Below, piece by piece: positions 46,233 to 55,303 of a stretch of 64,000 nucleotides of DNA; position 1 is the first letter of the stretch, and each line of letters opens with the position of its first letter. Source of the stretch: Exiguobacterium sp. s48. Lineage in GTDB: Bacteria > Bacillota > Bacilli > Exiguobacteriales > Exiguobacteriaceae. The stretch lies in assembly GCF_018617395.1 (NCBI RefSeq), contig NZ_JACSKC010000001.1:186001-250000 (forward strand), read 5' to 3'. The notes under the pieces were generated by a model. It searched no databases and was not told the origin of the DNA. It saw only the letters and a program-made list of their open reading frames with translations. Both the position numbers and the translations under genes were made by a program.

Positions 46233-46895
46233 ATGGCAGAAAGTTGGCGAATGATGAATCGCAAGCGAATGATGATTGGCATCACCGGATTGATTCTCGT
46301 GATCGGATTGGGAGGGCTCCTGTACTGGAGTCAATCCCAACCCGAGCTCTCGCAGTTATCCGGTGACGATTTAGTAAAAGAAGTGAGTCAACGCTCTTCG
46401 GTGACAGAAGAAGAATTGACAGATTTACAGGAAAGGGAGGAATGGGAGGCCGTCCGACTTGTTCTAGAAGATCAAAAAGTTGTGCCGACAGCCGAGCAAT
46501 TCGCCACAGCAGTGACGCTCGCACCTCTAGACGTGATTGAAGCATACTTCGAGCAAGGGATTGACTCATTTGAAGCAGTGGAAGGGATGCCCGTCATCAC
46601 ACCGTTGTTCAGTGCGAACGGTAGTCCGGATCAATGGAAACTAGCGATGCGTTACGTTGAAGATGAAAGACTACTTGGCATTGCGGTCGACTCGTTGAAT
46701 TTCGAGGCGGTCAAAGAACTTCTCGGGCAAGGCTATACGATTCAAGATCCTGAATCGATTCTGTTGCAACCGGTCCGTCACAATCAGGTCGAGTTGACGC
46801 AACTGCTTCTTGATCACGGCGCGCAATGGACGAAGGAAATGGAACAAACGGCCAAAGACTACAACTCGGACCTCATTCTAAAGATGAGGAACTAA
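46233..46895 (+). CDS. Membrane-anchored ankyrin-like protein
   Basis: 220 residues with one transmembrane segment near the N-terminus (GITGLILVIGLGGLLYW, ~15-31) and a soluble helical domain outside. The C-terminal third resembles ankyrin repeats (VKELLGQGYTIQD, ELTQLLLDHGAQW). It begins 4 nt after the large surface-protein gene, so they are probably co-expressed. No strong ribosome site is seen; translation may be coupled, and the start could also be the ATG at 46251 or 46254. Function unknown. Confidence 0.65.
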   Translation: MAESWRMMNRKRMMIGITGLILVIGLGGLLYWSQSQPELSQLSGDDLVKEVSQRSSVTEEELTDLQEREEWEAVRLVLEDQKVVPTAEQFATAVTLAPLDVIEAYFEQGIDSFEAVEGMPVITPLFSANGSPDQWKLAMRYVEDERLLGIAVDSLNFEAVKELLGQGYTIQDPESILLQPVRHNQVELTQLLLDHGAQWTKEMEQTAKDYNSDLILKMRN

Positions 46896-46897
46896 AA

Positions 46898-46936
46898 AAA
46901 TCGGCTTCTTCTCAATCAGAGAGGAAGCCGATTTTT
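46898..46936. terminator. Bidirectional terminator between the ankyrin-like gene and the minor pilin cluster
   Basis: AATCGGCTTC and TCTC pair with GAGA and GAAGCCGATT at 46898-46930. A T-run follows on the plus strand (to 46936) and an A-run precedes it, giving a T-run on the minus strand. Confidence 0.9.
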
Positions 46937-46941
46937 TGAAT

Positions 46942-48591
46942 TCATTTCAATTGAACGGGATGACTGACGAAGAATTGCAGTTGATTCGTGACAGGGAGTG
47001 TTTCCAATTGATTGAACACGGAATCGTTATACGTCAGTTTCAATCGAGACTTTTCGGCATCGTGAGCTGGAACTTGACGGTCAAAGTTTTCAGCTGGGCT
47101 CAAGCCGTTGCCCCCAGTAAATTCCCCTCTGAAGACATTCACTTCGAGTGGTCCCTTACTGTAGAGCCCCCCATTGACTTCGAGGATAGAGCCGACCGCA
47201 TACACATAGGTCGGTTCGTTCGAGTCACTATACATGAATGCCTGGAGCGTCGTCGGCGTATCGTCAAACTCGTTGATTCGGTTCAACAGGATCTTTCCTT
47301 TGGATAAGAGGATGAGCGAGTTCCCTTTGTCTGCATCAATCGGAAGGATATTCGCACGATCGATGAACGTATCGCCTAACGTGTAGACCGTTGAACTGAA
47401 GGATACGTTCCCTTTAATCGTCAAGTCGCCACGTACAATCAACGGTCGCGAGATCATCAGTTTATCGAGCGATTCAATGACGACATCTCCGTCAAACAGG
47501 AGTGGAGACGTTGATTCGGTAATCGACTCGGTGACGTACATAGCACGATCGGAAATGGTATCCGGTAACGTCAAGATGGTCGGGTCGGTGAGTGCGTTAT
47601 AAGCATCCGCCCGAAGATAGGAGGTTGGGCGTTCGACAATGGAGGATCCGTCTTCCGATAGGACTCGCTCGAGCTCGAATACTTGATCGCTGGAAGGAAT
47701 TAATCCTTCTTCAAAGATTTTTGAGTCGACATTGTTGGTGTAGGCGAGTGGTGTGTCAAGACGACGATTCAAGAACTCGATGATGGAATAGTCATATTGG
47801 AACGGCGAGAAGCTACTCGGAGACACCCCGACATCCGCTTTTTCACCAGCACGCTCTGTACCAACTGTAAAGTAATTTTCTTGCTGACAAGTGGTACACG
47901 TTGCAACTTCTGATAAATCGATTCGCCCATCGAGATGTAACCAACTGGAGTTCAAGTTCGCAATGGTTTTGGCTTGACCATCAAGCTGGAAGTTAGCTTC
48001 GCGTTTGAAAGCGAGAGGGCCACCTGAATAAATATTTCCCTGAATTGTCGGCATACCGTTCACATTCAATTGTTGATCGGACCCGAGGACGTAGTATAGG
48101 AAGGACGGGAGAGCCGTCAAGTACAAATCTTGCGTGTATTCAACGGTGAGCTCCGGTTGTTCCGGGTTCACTTGTCGGGACGCCGTGACGTTCACTTGGA
48201 GAATCGTCGTGAACGGTGCCGTTTGAATCGTGGTATCCAGCGCATCTTTCTTCAAGTCGATGGAGTAGCGGACCTCACTGTCTGTCGTCAAATCCGTAAA
48301 TGGTTCGTCACTGACAAGTAGGGATTGTACTGCGGTTTGAAATGCTGCTTCTGACTCCATATGCGCCGGAACTTCTGTTTTGCCATGGAGGGGAAACTCA
48401 GTGCGAACTTGGTCAGCGATCAGACGAAGTGCACTTTTCGCATCTTCATTCAGTTGAGTATCTTCTGTTCGGATGACCGTCAGTTTATTCGTCGCCAAGT
48501 TGACTTGCATGGCCGCGAGTGACAGAACGGCGAGCGCCGCCATCGTCACGAGCACGAGTACGAGGACATATCCCTCTTCACGTTTTCGCAT
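46942..48591 (-). CDS. PilX-like pilus assembly protein with long exported domain
   Basis: 549 residues. The N-terminus, KREEGYVLVLVLVTMAALAVL, is a prepilin-like membrane helix of PilX type, without the canonical GFTLVE. The long exported part has a regular short-strand pattern (GDVVIESLDKL, IVRGDLTIKGNVSF, AVGSILEVNGGLYSKGPLEV) suggestive of a beta-solenoid, and a CTTCQQ cysteine pair. AGGAGG gives 7-nt spacing to the ATG at 48591. Third gene of the minus-strand minor pilin cluster. A structural or tip role in the pilus is inference. Confidence 0.7.
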   Translation of the reverse strand: MRKREEGYVLVLVLVTMAALAVLSLAAMQVNLATNKLTVIRTEDTQLNEDAKSALRLIADQVRTEFPLHGKTEVPAHMESEAAFQTAVQSLLVSDEPFTDLTTDSEVRYSIDLKKDALDTTIQTAPFTTILQVNVTASRQVNPEQPELTVEYTQDLYLTALPSFLYYVLGSDQQLNVNGMPTIQGNIYSGGPLAFKREANFQLDGQAKTIANLNSSWLHLDGRIDLSEVATCTTCQQENYFTVGTERAGEKADVGVSPSSFSPFQYDYSIIEFLNRRLDTPLAYTNNVDSKIFEEGLIPSSDQVFELERVLSEDGSSIVERPTSYLRADAYNALTDPTILTLPDTISDRAMYVTESITESTSPLLFDGDVVIESLDKLMISRPLIVRGDLTIKGNVSFSSTVYTLGDTFIDRANILPIDADKGNSLILLSKGKILLNRINEFDDTPTTLQAFMYSDSNEPTYVYAVGSILEVNGGLYSKGPLEVNVFRGEFTGGNGLSPAENFDRQVPAHDAEKSRLKLTYNDSVFNQLETLPVTNQLQFFVSHPVQLK

Positions 48592-48608
48592 CAAGGTGCC
48601 TCCTTTCG

Positions 48609-49118
48609 TTAAAATGGAATGGAACTTTCAAATGTAGTGACAGAATCAGAGGCGTTTGTTTGAGCTAGATCCATCTCGATTTCAATCAAACCTCCTGTCA
48701 TATAACCAGGACGTCTAGGGTCATACACGGGATCTTTGACTTCAATGGTCATTCGCTCGACCGTGATCTGTGGGTTCGACGGAATGAACGAATCGGATGA
48801 GAGAACTAACTCCGCCGGAACGTATCCCGCTTCTCGGTAAATCATGCCGGCATCCGAGATGGCAGGCGTGGACAACCGATAAAATTGAAACGTGCCGTCC
48901 ACTTCCGTCACGGCATCGAATTCGGTACGGTTCACGTCAGAGAGCACGGAAGCAATTAAATAGTCGGCCTCGCTTCGAAGTTCACTCGTCTCATTCGTCA
49001 TCTGGAATCCGAGTGTTCCTGTGATGAAGGCTGTAATGATGACGCCGCTTAAAATCGAAGCGACGACGACCGTGACGAGCAACTCGACGAGCGTGAACCC
49101 ATCTTCTCGTTTCTTCAT
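48609..49118 (-). CDS. Minor prepilin (PilW/PilJ-like)
   Basis: 169-residue type IV prepilin. It has a short basic leader MKKREDG, cleavage before FTLVELLVTVVVASILSGV, and Glu5 of the mature protein. The exported domain is not recognised. The start at 49118 is one base after the stop of the upstream pilin-like gene, so translation is coupled; longer starts run back into that gene. PilD encoded downstream would process it. Confidence 0.8.
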   Translation of the reverse strand: MKKREDGFTLVELLVTVVVASILSGVIITAFITGTLGFQMTNETSELRSEADYLIASVLSDVNRTEFDAVTEVDGTFQFYRLSTPAISDAGMIYREAGYVPAELVLSSDSFIPSNPQITVERMTIEVKDPVYDPRRPGYMTGGLIEIEMDLAQTNASDSVTTFESSIPF

Positions 49119-49119
49119 C

Positions 49120-49575
49120 TCAATCAGTTGTCGGGACAGCCGTTTCAGGGAACGGTTCGCGCAATGTCGCATTCGATATGACTCCTTTCAAGGTGACGGG
49201 GGTTTGCAAACGGTCGGTCGTCACCGAGATTTCAACTTCAATGGTATGCCCAGGTAAGGTGGACAGCGATTGAATGGTTGCGATATACATGTCCCCATGA
49301 ATTCGGGTATCTTCGCAAAAGTCGCATGTCGGGCTGATTCCGTCCCGATTTAACAATTGCCGTAATTCCAGCGGTTTTTCGACGGAGGCGGCTCGTCGAT
49401 TTAATGTATGTAGCGTGTTTTGTGCCACTTGGTTTGCAATCGTCTGATTGAGACTGTCGTGGGTCGTCTTCAAGCTCTGACTGAAAATGGTAAGTAGAGA
49501 AAATGAGACAATGGAAAGAACAACGATCGAGACGAGTACTTCAACGAGCGTGAACCCTTTTTCAGAATGCGACAA
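49120..49575 (-). CDS. Minor prepilin (PilV-like)
   Basis: 151-residue prepilin with leader MSHSEKG, cleavage before FTLVEVLVSIVVLSIVS, and Glu5. A CDFC cysteine pair lies in the exported domain. The TTG start at 49575 has TAGGAGGT 8 nt upstream. It is the first gene of the minus-strand cluster, divergent from the VanW/G5-like gene across a 159-nt AT-rich region. Confidence 0.8.
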   Translation of the reverse strand: MSHSEKGFTLVEVLVSIVVLSIVSFSLLTIFSQSLKTTHDSLNQTIANQVAQNTLHTLNRRAASVEKPLELRQLLNRDGISPTCDFCEDTRIHGDMYIATIQSLSTLPGHTIEVEISVTTDRLQTPVTLKGVISNATLREPFPETAVPTTD

Positions 49576-49734
49576 GACATTGACCTCCTATTCAAAAAAA
49601 GTAAAACAATCGGTAAATAACGTATGAAATACTGAATTAAATGTTATTTTTTGTACAATACATATTATACTAAAGTTACACACTAAACGGATACATAGAA
49701 TAGAAGTCGGATTATACACGGGGGGGAATTTTAC
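49576..49734. promoter_or_regulatory. Divergent promoter region between minor pilins and the pilus machinery operon
   Basis: 159 nt, clearly richer in A+T than its surroundings. A minus-strand TATAAT lies at 49669-49664 and the palindrome TTGTACAA at 49651-49658. No -35/-10 pair could be fixed with confidence for either side. Confidence 0.4.
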
Positions 49735-50949
49735 ATGAAGCGGTATGGGATGCATCTTTTCATTTTGATTGGACTCGTCGTACTCGTGACATTACCGACA
49801 ATCGGTCTCGTCAATTATTTAGACGCGTCCGCTGAGTCGAGTGCTACATATACAGATACGACGGTCGCAGGTATCGACGTGTCAGGGATGACGAAGGAAG
49901 AAGCGAACGTTCGTCTTGACAATGCGATTAAAGATTTTAATACAATCCCCTTTACAATCAATTTGATGGATGGAACGGTCATGGAAATCGGCAAAGAGGT
50001 CGTGACGTTCGATGTCTCGAATACGCTTGAGTCGATCAAGGATGCGGGCGCATATCCTCTTCTGACAACGATAGACGAGTCGAAAGTCGAGCCTTATCTT
50101 GAAGGGCAGCCTGTGACGTTGACGATGATTGCACCCGCGTTGATGGATGCGGCGTCAAACCTTGAATCGAACGTGACGCTAGAGCAAGTCGCGGCGGAAA
50201 GCGAGGTCGTCGCTTCATTCACCGTTAGCCCGACACCGGCCATGCAATTAGCACTTGATCGAATGAACGGTTTTGAGATGGCTGCGGGCGACATCTTCAG
50301 TCTTAAAGCGTTCGGGGAAGACTACGAGGCGCTCACGACGCTCGGTTCTTCGTTCTATCGCCTGTTTGCGGCGACACCGTTTGCTATTCTCGAACGGGTG
50401 CCACATGAGACGCTCCCACCCGGTGTGGAGTTAGGATATGACACAAAAATCGATGAGCGGTCGAATTTTGCTGTTCAAAACCGTGAGGATTCCTCTTATG
50501 CGATTCTCGTCTTGAATGAAGGGGATTCAGTGACCGTTCAGTTACTCGGGCAACCGTTTGAAGCCGCTTTTGAAGCAAGAGTGGAAGAAGTGAAAACGGT
50601 GCCTCATCAAAAAGTCGTCCGATTCTCCTCATCGCTCCCATCTGGCAGCTCATCGGTCACGCAATCCGGTCAAGATGGACAGTCAGGTAAGCTGTATCGT
50701 GTCACGGTGACGGAAAATGGTGAAACGTTAGAGTTGCTTGGATTTGACTTTTATGAACCGACACCAGAGATTGTGACGAAGAGTTCCGTGCCGCTTCCGC
50801 CGCCGGACCCGGTCGAACCGATCATTCCGACATTCCCGGATGAGGATGTGGAAGAGGAACCGTCAACCAATGACTCGAACGATAGTCCGTTCGAATCCGA
50901 ACCACCGGTATTAGAAGAAGTCCCTACAGAGGAGGAGGCTGTCGGATGA
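49735..50949 (+). CDS. VanW/G5-like membrane-anchored protein of the pilus operon
   Basis: 404 residues with an N-terminal membrane helix (HLFILIGLVVLVTLPTIGLV). A YoaR-type segment, VAGIDVSGMTKEEANVRL, follows. The next part looks like a VanW domain (AAGDIFSL, FYRLFAATPFAILERV, SNFAVQNREDSSYAILV) but the usual cysteine-containing GGGVCQVST motif is missing. A G5-like stretch ends in YRVTVTENGE, then a Pro/Glu-rich tail of ~60 residues. It probably acts at the cell wall. It overlaps the next gene by ATGA and heads the pilBTC operon. Confidence 0.65.
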   Translation: MKRYGMHLFILIGLVVLVTLPTIGLVNYLDASAESSATYTDTTVAGIDVSGMTKEEANVRLDNAIKDFNTIPFTINLMDGTVMEIGKEVVTFDVSNTLESIKDAGAYPLLTTIDESKVEPYLEGQPVTLTMIAPALMDAASNLESNVTLEQVAAESEVVASFTVSPTPAMQLALDRMNGFEMAAGDIFSLKAFGEDYEALTTLGSSFYRLFAATPFAILERVPHETLPPGVELGYDTKIDERSNFAVQNREDSSYAILVLNEGDSVTVQLLGQPFEAAFEARVEEVKTVPHQKVVRFSSSLPSGSSSVTQSGQDGQSGKLYRVTVTENGETLELLGFDFYEPTPEIVTKSSVPLPPPDPVEPIIPTFPDEDVEEEPSTNDSNDSPFESEPPVLEEVPTEEEAVG

Positions 50950-51236
50950 TTGGCTATTTGATTTTACTAGGCTTTTGGGTGCTCGCCACACTGACATTGT
51001 TTGCCTTGTCCGTACCGATGATGCAAAAACGAGAAACAAAAATCATCATCAGTCTTTGGACGGCACTCTTATCTGGCGCCATCTACGTGATGGTAGAGGA
51101 ATCGCTCGTACAAACGTGGTGGGCTTGGCTTGTTCTCGTTGTATTGTTGATTGGAGGGGTAGTTGCGAGCGTCTTCGTCGAAGAACGTGTTGACAAGGAC
51201 AAGCAAATGGAGGCTCCTCAAAGGATGGTGAAGTAA
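50946..51236 (+). CDS. Small membrane protein of the pilus operon
   Basis: 96 residues with three predicted membrane helices (IGYLILLGFWVLATLTLFAL; IIISLWTALLSGAIYVMV; WWAWLVLVVLLIGGVVASV) and a charged C-terminus. It is coupled to the preceding gene by ATGA, and pilB begins 1 nt after its stop. Unknown family. Its fixed place suggests a role in pilus assembly, but this is inference. Confidence 0.65.
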   Translation: MIGYLILLGFWVLATLTLFALSVPMMQKRETKIIISLWTALLSGAIYVMVEESLVQTWWAWLVLVVLLIGGVVASVFVEERVDKDKQMEAPQRMVK

Positions 51237-51237
51237 C

Positions 51238-52908
51238 GTGAGACGTACGAAAAGACGATTAGGTGAGATGCTCATTGAAGCGAGACTCATTACGAACGAA
51301 CAACTTGATGAAGCGCTTGAACAAAAACGTCCGGGCGAGAAACTCGGAGACGCGTTAATTCGCCTGAACCATATTACCGAAACACAATTGATTCAAATGA
51401 TTCATGAACAGTTGCATGTGCCGATCATCGAGTTGTACTCCTATGATATCAATGTGACGGTCACGAAACTCGTTCCGAAAGCGTTGGCGCAAAAACATGA
51501 CATCATGCCGTTTGAGTTGAACGGCAATACGTTACATGTGGCGACAGCCGACCCACTCGATTTGATTGCCATCGATGACGTCCGTCTGCAGACGGGAATG
51601 AACATCGAAATCGGGATTGCGACAAGGGAGCAGATTCGAAAGACGATCAGTCGATATTATGAGATGGATCACTCGCTCATCGAAATTTTAAAAGAGGATG
51701 CCCCGGAGATCGAGCGGCAGGAATCTGTCAGTCGAGACGATGCACCGATTATTCGACTCGTGAACCAGCTGTTCTTAAGTGCCATCGACCAACGCGCTTC
51801 GGATATTCACTTCGATCCGCATGAGAAACACCTACACGTCCGCTTTCGGATTGATGGTGATTTGCGCACAGAAACCGTTTACCCGAAGAAGATCCAAAGT
51901 GTGATGCTGACGCGTCTCAAAGTCATGAGTAACCTCGACATCACCGAGAGCCGGTTGCCACAGGATGGACGAATCAAATATACACTACGCAATCGAGCTT
52001 ATGATTTTCGGGTATCGACGCTTCCGACGATGTATGGAGAGAAAATCGTTATTCGGGTCCTCGATTCATCGCAGGGGCTGACCGATTTGACGAAACTCGG
52101 ATTCGGTGAACGAAACGAGCAGGCGTATCGGGAGATGTTGAAACGCCCGAATGGGATTATCCTGATCACCGGTCCGACCGGTTCAGGGAAGTCTTCGACA
52201 CTATACGCTTCATTGAAGGAGCTAAGTGATGAGACGAAAAATATCATCACGGTGGAAGACCCGGTCGAGTATCAACTTGACGGCATCAACCAAGTTCAGG
52301 TCAACTCGAAAGTCGGCTTGACGTTCGCATCAGGACTCCGCTCAATCTTACGACAAGACCCGAACATCGTTATGGTCGGAGAAATCCGGGACACGGAGAC
52401 GGCTGAGATTGCCATTCGTGCCTCACTCACGGGTCATCTTGTCTTGTCAACGCTACATACGAATTCAGCCATCAGCTCTATCACGCGTCTCGTCGACATG
52501 GGTGTCGAACCATTCCTCGTCGCCGCCTCGACGACTGGACTCGTCGCTCAACGTCTCGTTCGTCGCGTCTGTCGTGACTGTGGACAAGTCGAACCGGTTT
52601 CGAAGAGTGAACGTAGCCTATTTGAGGCGGAAGGTGTTCACATCGACCGGATTGTGCGTGGGAAAGGTTGCACTTCTTGTAATGCTACAGGGTATCGCGG
52701 ACGTCTTGCTATTCATGAGGTCATTCCGATTGATGAAGGGTTACGTCGGATGATTATGAATCAGGCGACCGAGTCTGAAATGGTCGAGTATGCCAAGTCA
52801 CAAGGGGCGACGTTCCTCCTTTCGGACGGATTAGAAAAAGTCGCCGCCGGTCTGACAACGACAGAAGAAATATTACGAACGGTCATTACGGAGAATGTTT
52901 ATGATTAA
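51238..52908 (+). CDS. pilB: Type IV pilus assembly ATPase PilB
   Basis: 556-residue GspE/PulE-type ATPase powering pilus extension. It has an N-terminal MshEN-like domain (RLGEMLIEARLITNEQLDEAL, ~1-140), then Walker A GPTGSGKSSTLYA, the Asp box and Walker B with PNIVMVGEIRDTETAEIA, and a His box (LVLSTLHTNSA). A four-cysteine zinc motif, CRDCG with CTSCNATGYRGR, completes it. The start is a GTG at 51238. It overlaps pilT by 8 nt. Confidence 0.95.
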   Translation: MRRTKRRLGEMLIEARLITNEQLDEALEQKRPGEKLGDALIRLNHITETQLIQMIHEQLHVPIIELYSYDINVTVTKLVPKALAQKHDIMPFELNGNTLHVATADPLDLIAIDDVRLQTGMNIEIGIATREQIRKTISRYYEMDHSLIEILKEDAPEIERQESVSRDDAPIIRLVNQLFLSAIDQRASDIHFDPHEKHLHVRFRIDGDLRTETVYPKKIQSVMLTRLKVMSNLDITESRLPQDGRIKYTLRNRAYDFRVSTLPTMYGEKIVIRVLDSSQGLTDLTKLGFGERNEQAYREMLKRPNGIILITGPTGSGKSSTLYASLKELSDETKNIITVEDPVEYQLDGINQVQVNSKVGLTFASGLRSILRQDPNIVMVGEIRDTETAEIAIRASLTGHLVLSTLHTNSAISSITRLVDMGVEPFLVAASTTGLVAQRLVRRVCRDCGQVEPVSKSERSLFEAEGVHIDRIVRGKGCTSCNATGYRGRLAIHEVIPIDEGLRRMIMNQATESEMVEYAKSQGATFLLSDGLEKVAAGLTTTEEILRTVITENVYD

Positions 52909-53938
52909 TGAATCGATTGAAGTCATTTTGACGAATGCAGTCGAGAAACGTGCCTCAGATATTCATTTGACGGCAGGTTCTCCACCGATTATACGAGTAG
53001 ATGGAAGCCTCATCACGATGGGCGAGGAGAAGGTATTGCCTCACCATCTCGAGGGATTTTTAAAAGAAATCATGACCGAAGACATGCGCGAACGTCTTGA
53101 GCATGATCGGGATCTCGATTTCTCGTTCGGTGTCCCACGCGTTTCCCGTTTTCGGGTCAACGCCTACTATCAACGAGGTACGATTGCCATCGCATTCCGT
53201 TCCATTTCCGGGGAAATCCCGACATTGAACGAGCTCAATCTCCCGACGGTGTTGAAGCGATTGATTGAGAAGCCGCATGGTCTCATCTTGGTCACGGGGC
53301 CAACGGGGTCAGGAAAATCGACGACGCTTGCCGCGATGATTCATGAGATTAACCGCACGCAACGAAAGCGGATCATCACGTTAGAAGATCCGATTGAGTA
53401 TTTGCATTCCCATGATCAAAGTATCGTCGACCAACGAGAAATTGGCTCGGATGTCATGAAGTTCGTAAGTGGTCTACGGGCTGCGTTACGACAGGATCCT
53501 GACGTCATTTTGCTTGGGGAGATGCGTGACTTAGAGACCATTTCGACGGCGATGACAGCGGCAGAGACGGGGCATCTCGTCATGGCGACACTCCATACGT
53601 CGAGTGCGATGTCGACGGTGAGCCGGATTATCGATGCGTTCCCTGCCGAGCAACAAGACCAAATTCGGACGCAACTCGCCAACGTCCTACTTGGCGTTGT
53701 GAGTCAACGACTATTTCCGAGGATTGATGTACCGAAAGGGCGCGTCGCCGCCATGGAAATTATGTTAGGCAATCCGGCTGTCGCCAACTTGATTCGGAAC
53801 GAGAAAGAGTTCCAGTTGCCGACCGTCATTCAAACAAGTCGCCAGCATGGCATGCAGTCGATGGATTCGGCGATTGAACAACTCGTTCGGCAGGGAATTA
53901 TCAATCCGAACGCCGTCCCGACAGAAGAAATGAGGTGA
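52901..53938 (+). CDS. pilT: Type IV pilus retraction ATPase PilT
   Basis: 345-residue hexameric ATPase driving pilus retraction and twitching. Motifs are RASDIHLTAGSPP, Walker A GPTGSGKSTTLAA, Walker B with PDVILLGEMRDLETI, and AAETGHLVMATLHTSSA. GGAG at 52890-52893 places the start at the ATG 52901. It lacks the zinc cysteines of PilB, as expected. Presence of PilT means the pilus can be dynamic. Confidence 0.95.
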   Translation: MINESIEVILTNAVEKRASDIHLTAGSPPIIRVDGSLITMGEEKVLPHHLEGFLKEIMTEDMRERLEHDRDLDFSFGVPRVSRFRVNAYYQRGTIAIAFRSISGEIPTLNELNLPTVLKRLIEKPHGLILVTGPTGSGKSTTLAAMIHEINRTQRKRIITLEDPIEYLHSHDQSIVDQREIGSDVMKFVSGLRAALRQDPDVILLGEMRDLETISTAMTAAETGHLVMATLHTSSAMSTVSRIIDAFPAEQQDQIRTQLANVLLGVVSQRLFPRIDVPKGRVAAMEIMLGNPAVANLIRNEKEFQLPTVIQTSRQHGMQSMDSAIEQLVRQGIINPNAVPTEEMR

Positions 53939-53944
53939 TGAGTG

Positions 53945-55162
53945 ATGGCAATCTTTCAGTATGAAGGAAAGCTCCTGAATGGTAAACGTAAGAAAGGACG
54001 CATCACAGCCGTCTCACTTCGGGAGGCGAAAGATAAACTGCGTCAAGAATCGATTCTTGTGACAGACTTGTCTGAACTCGAATCGACTGGACTGAATAAA
54101 GAAGTCAACTTGTTACCGGAACGGGTCAAAATCGAACATTTGATCATGTACACCCGACAGTTCGCGACGCTCATCCGTGCCGGCGTCCCAATCGTTCGAG
54201 CGACTTCAATCTTACGTGTGCAAACCGAATCAAAAGTATTGAAGAAAGCATTAAGTCAGGTCGAAGATGATTTGAAAGAAGGAATTGCCTACTCCGAGGC
54301 AATCAAGAAACATCCGCGTGTGTTTTCGAACTTCTTCAGTTCGATGGCGCTTGCAGGTGAAACGAGTGGGAACTTGGAGGAGGCGCTCGACCAAATCGGG
54401 CTTCAACTCCAAAAGCAATATGATGTGAAGCGGAAAGTCATCTCTGCCCTCACGTATCCGTTGGTCGTCTCCATCGTTGCCGTCGGTGTGGTCGCCTTTT
54501 TGATGGTGAATGTCGTCCCGACGTTTGCGAGCATATTCGGTCAACTAGGGGGGGAGCTTCCACTGATCACGCGGATTGTCGTCGCAGTCTCCGATTTCAT
54601 TGCAGCTTTTTGGTGGTTGTTACTCGGACTCGCGATTCTCGGAGTTCTCACCTTCATCTGGATGTTGAAGCGTGACCGGGAACGGTTCGTCATCGATGGT
54701 TTGCTACTAAAAATGCCGATTTTCGGAACGATTGTGATGAAGTCTCAGATTGCATTGTTAACTCGAAGTTTAGCGGTCCTTCTACAGGCAGCCGTCCCGA
54801 TTTTGACGGCGATTGAGATTACGGAAAGAATCGTATCGAACCGCGTCATTCGAAAAGGATTGACCGAAGCGCGTGAAATGATGGCGCAGGGGGTACCCCT
54901 CCACGAGCCACTTATGCGAAACTCAAACTTCCCGGCGCTCATGACACAGATGATCGCTGTCGGGGAAGAGAGTGGAGATTTGGACTCGATGTTGAACGAA
55001 GTTGCTGAGTTTTATGAGACAGAGGTCGAGACGACAACTGACCGCTTGAAGTCGATTATTGAGCCGCTTCTCATCGTCGTATTGGCAAGCGTCGTCGGGG
55101 TCATCGTCATCTCGATTGTCGTCCCGATGTTCCAAATCTATGGTGATATTCAGAATCAGTAA
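53945..55162 (+). CDS. pilC: Type IV pilus inner-membrane platform protein PilC
   Basis: 405-residue GspF-family protein with two repeated cytoplasmic helical domains and about three membrane segments. Conserved features include LIMYTRQFATLIRAGVPIV, FFSSMALAGETSGNLEEAL, and, in the second repeat, LLTRSLAVLLQAAVPIL with MIAVGEESGDLDSML. It docks PilB/PilT to the machine. GAGGTG lies 8 nt before the ATG at 53945. Confidence 0.95.
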   Translation: MAIFQYEGKLLNGKRKKGRITAVSLREAKDKLRQESILVTDLSELESTGLNKEVNLLPERVKIEHLIMYTRQFATLIRAGVPIVRATSILRVQTESKVLKKALSQVEDDLKEGIAYSEAIKKHPRVFSNFFSSMALAGETSGNLEEALDQIGLQLQKQYDVKRKVISALTYPLVVSIVAVGVVAFLMVNVVPTFASIFGQLGGELPLITRIVVAVSDFIAAFWWLLLGLAILGVLTFIWMLKRDRERFVIDGLLLKMPIFGTIVMKSQIALLTRSLAVLLQAAVPILTAIEITERIVSNRVIRKGLTEAREMMAQGVPLHEPLMRNSNFPALMTQMIAVGEESGDLDSMLNEVAEFYETEVETTTDRLKSIIEPLLIVVLASVVGVIVISIVVPMFQIYGDIQNQ

Positions 55163-55178
55163 AAGAATATGTAATCTT

Positions 55179-55207
55179 TTGAAAATATACCTTTTCAATA
55201 CTATATT
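55179..55207 (+). promoter_or_regulatory. Promoter of the major pilin gene
   Basis: TTGAAA (55179-55184), 17 nt, TATATT (55202-55207) in an A+T-rich 141-nt gap. This gives the pilin its own ~90-nt leader, consistent with higher expression than the machinery genes. Confidence 0.7.
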
Positions 55208-55303
55208 TAGAAGGTATAGTAAAATTGTTCTACTTCTATATTAGGTCTTAAGTAATTTATTTAGTTTAATCACAGCACATTACACAAAAGGGGAGAATGG
55301 ATT

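Noticed and set aside
46936-47307. 123-codon plus-strand frame antisense to the PilX-like gene
   Set aside because: Begins at a terminator with no promoter or ribosome site; the minus-strand gene is well supported.
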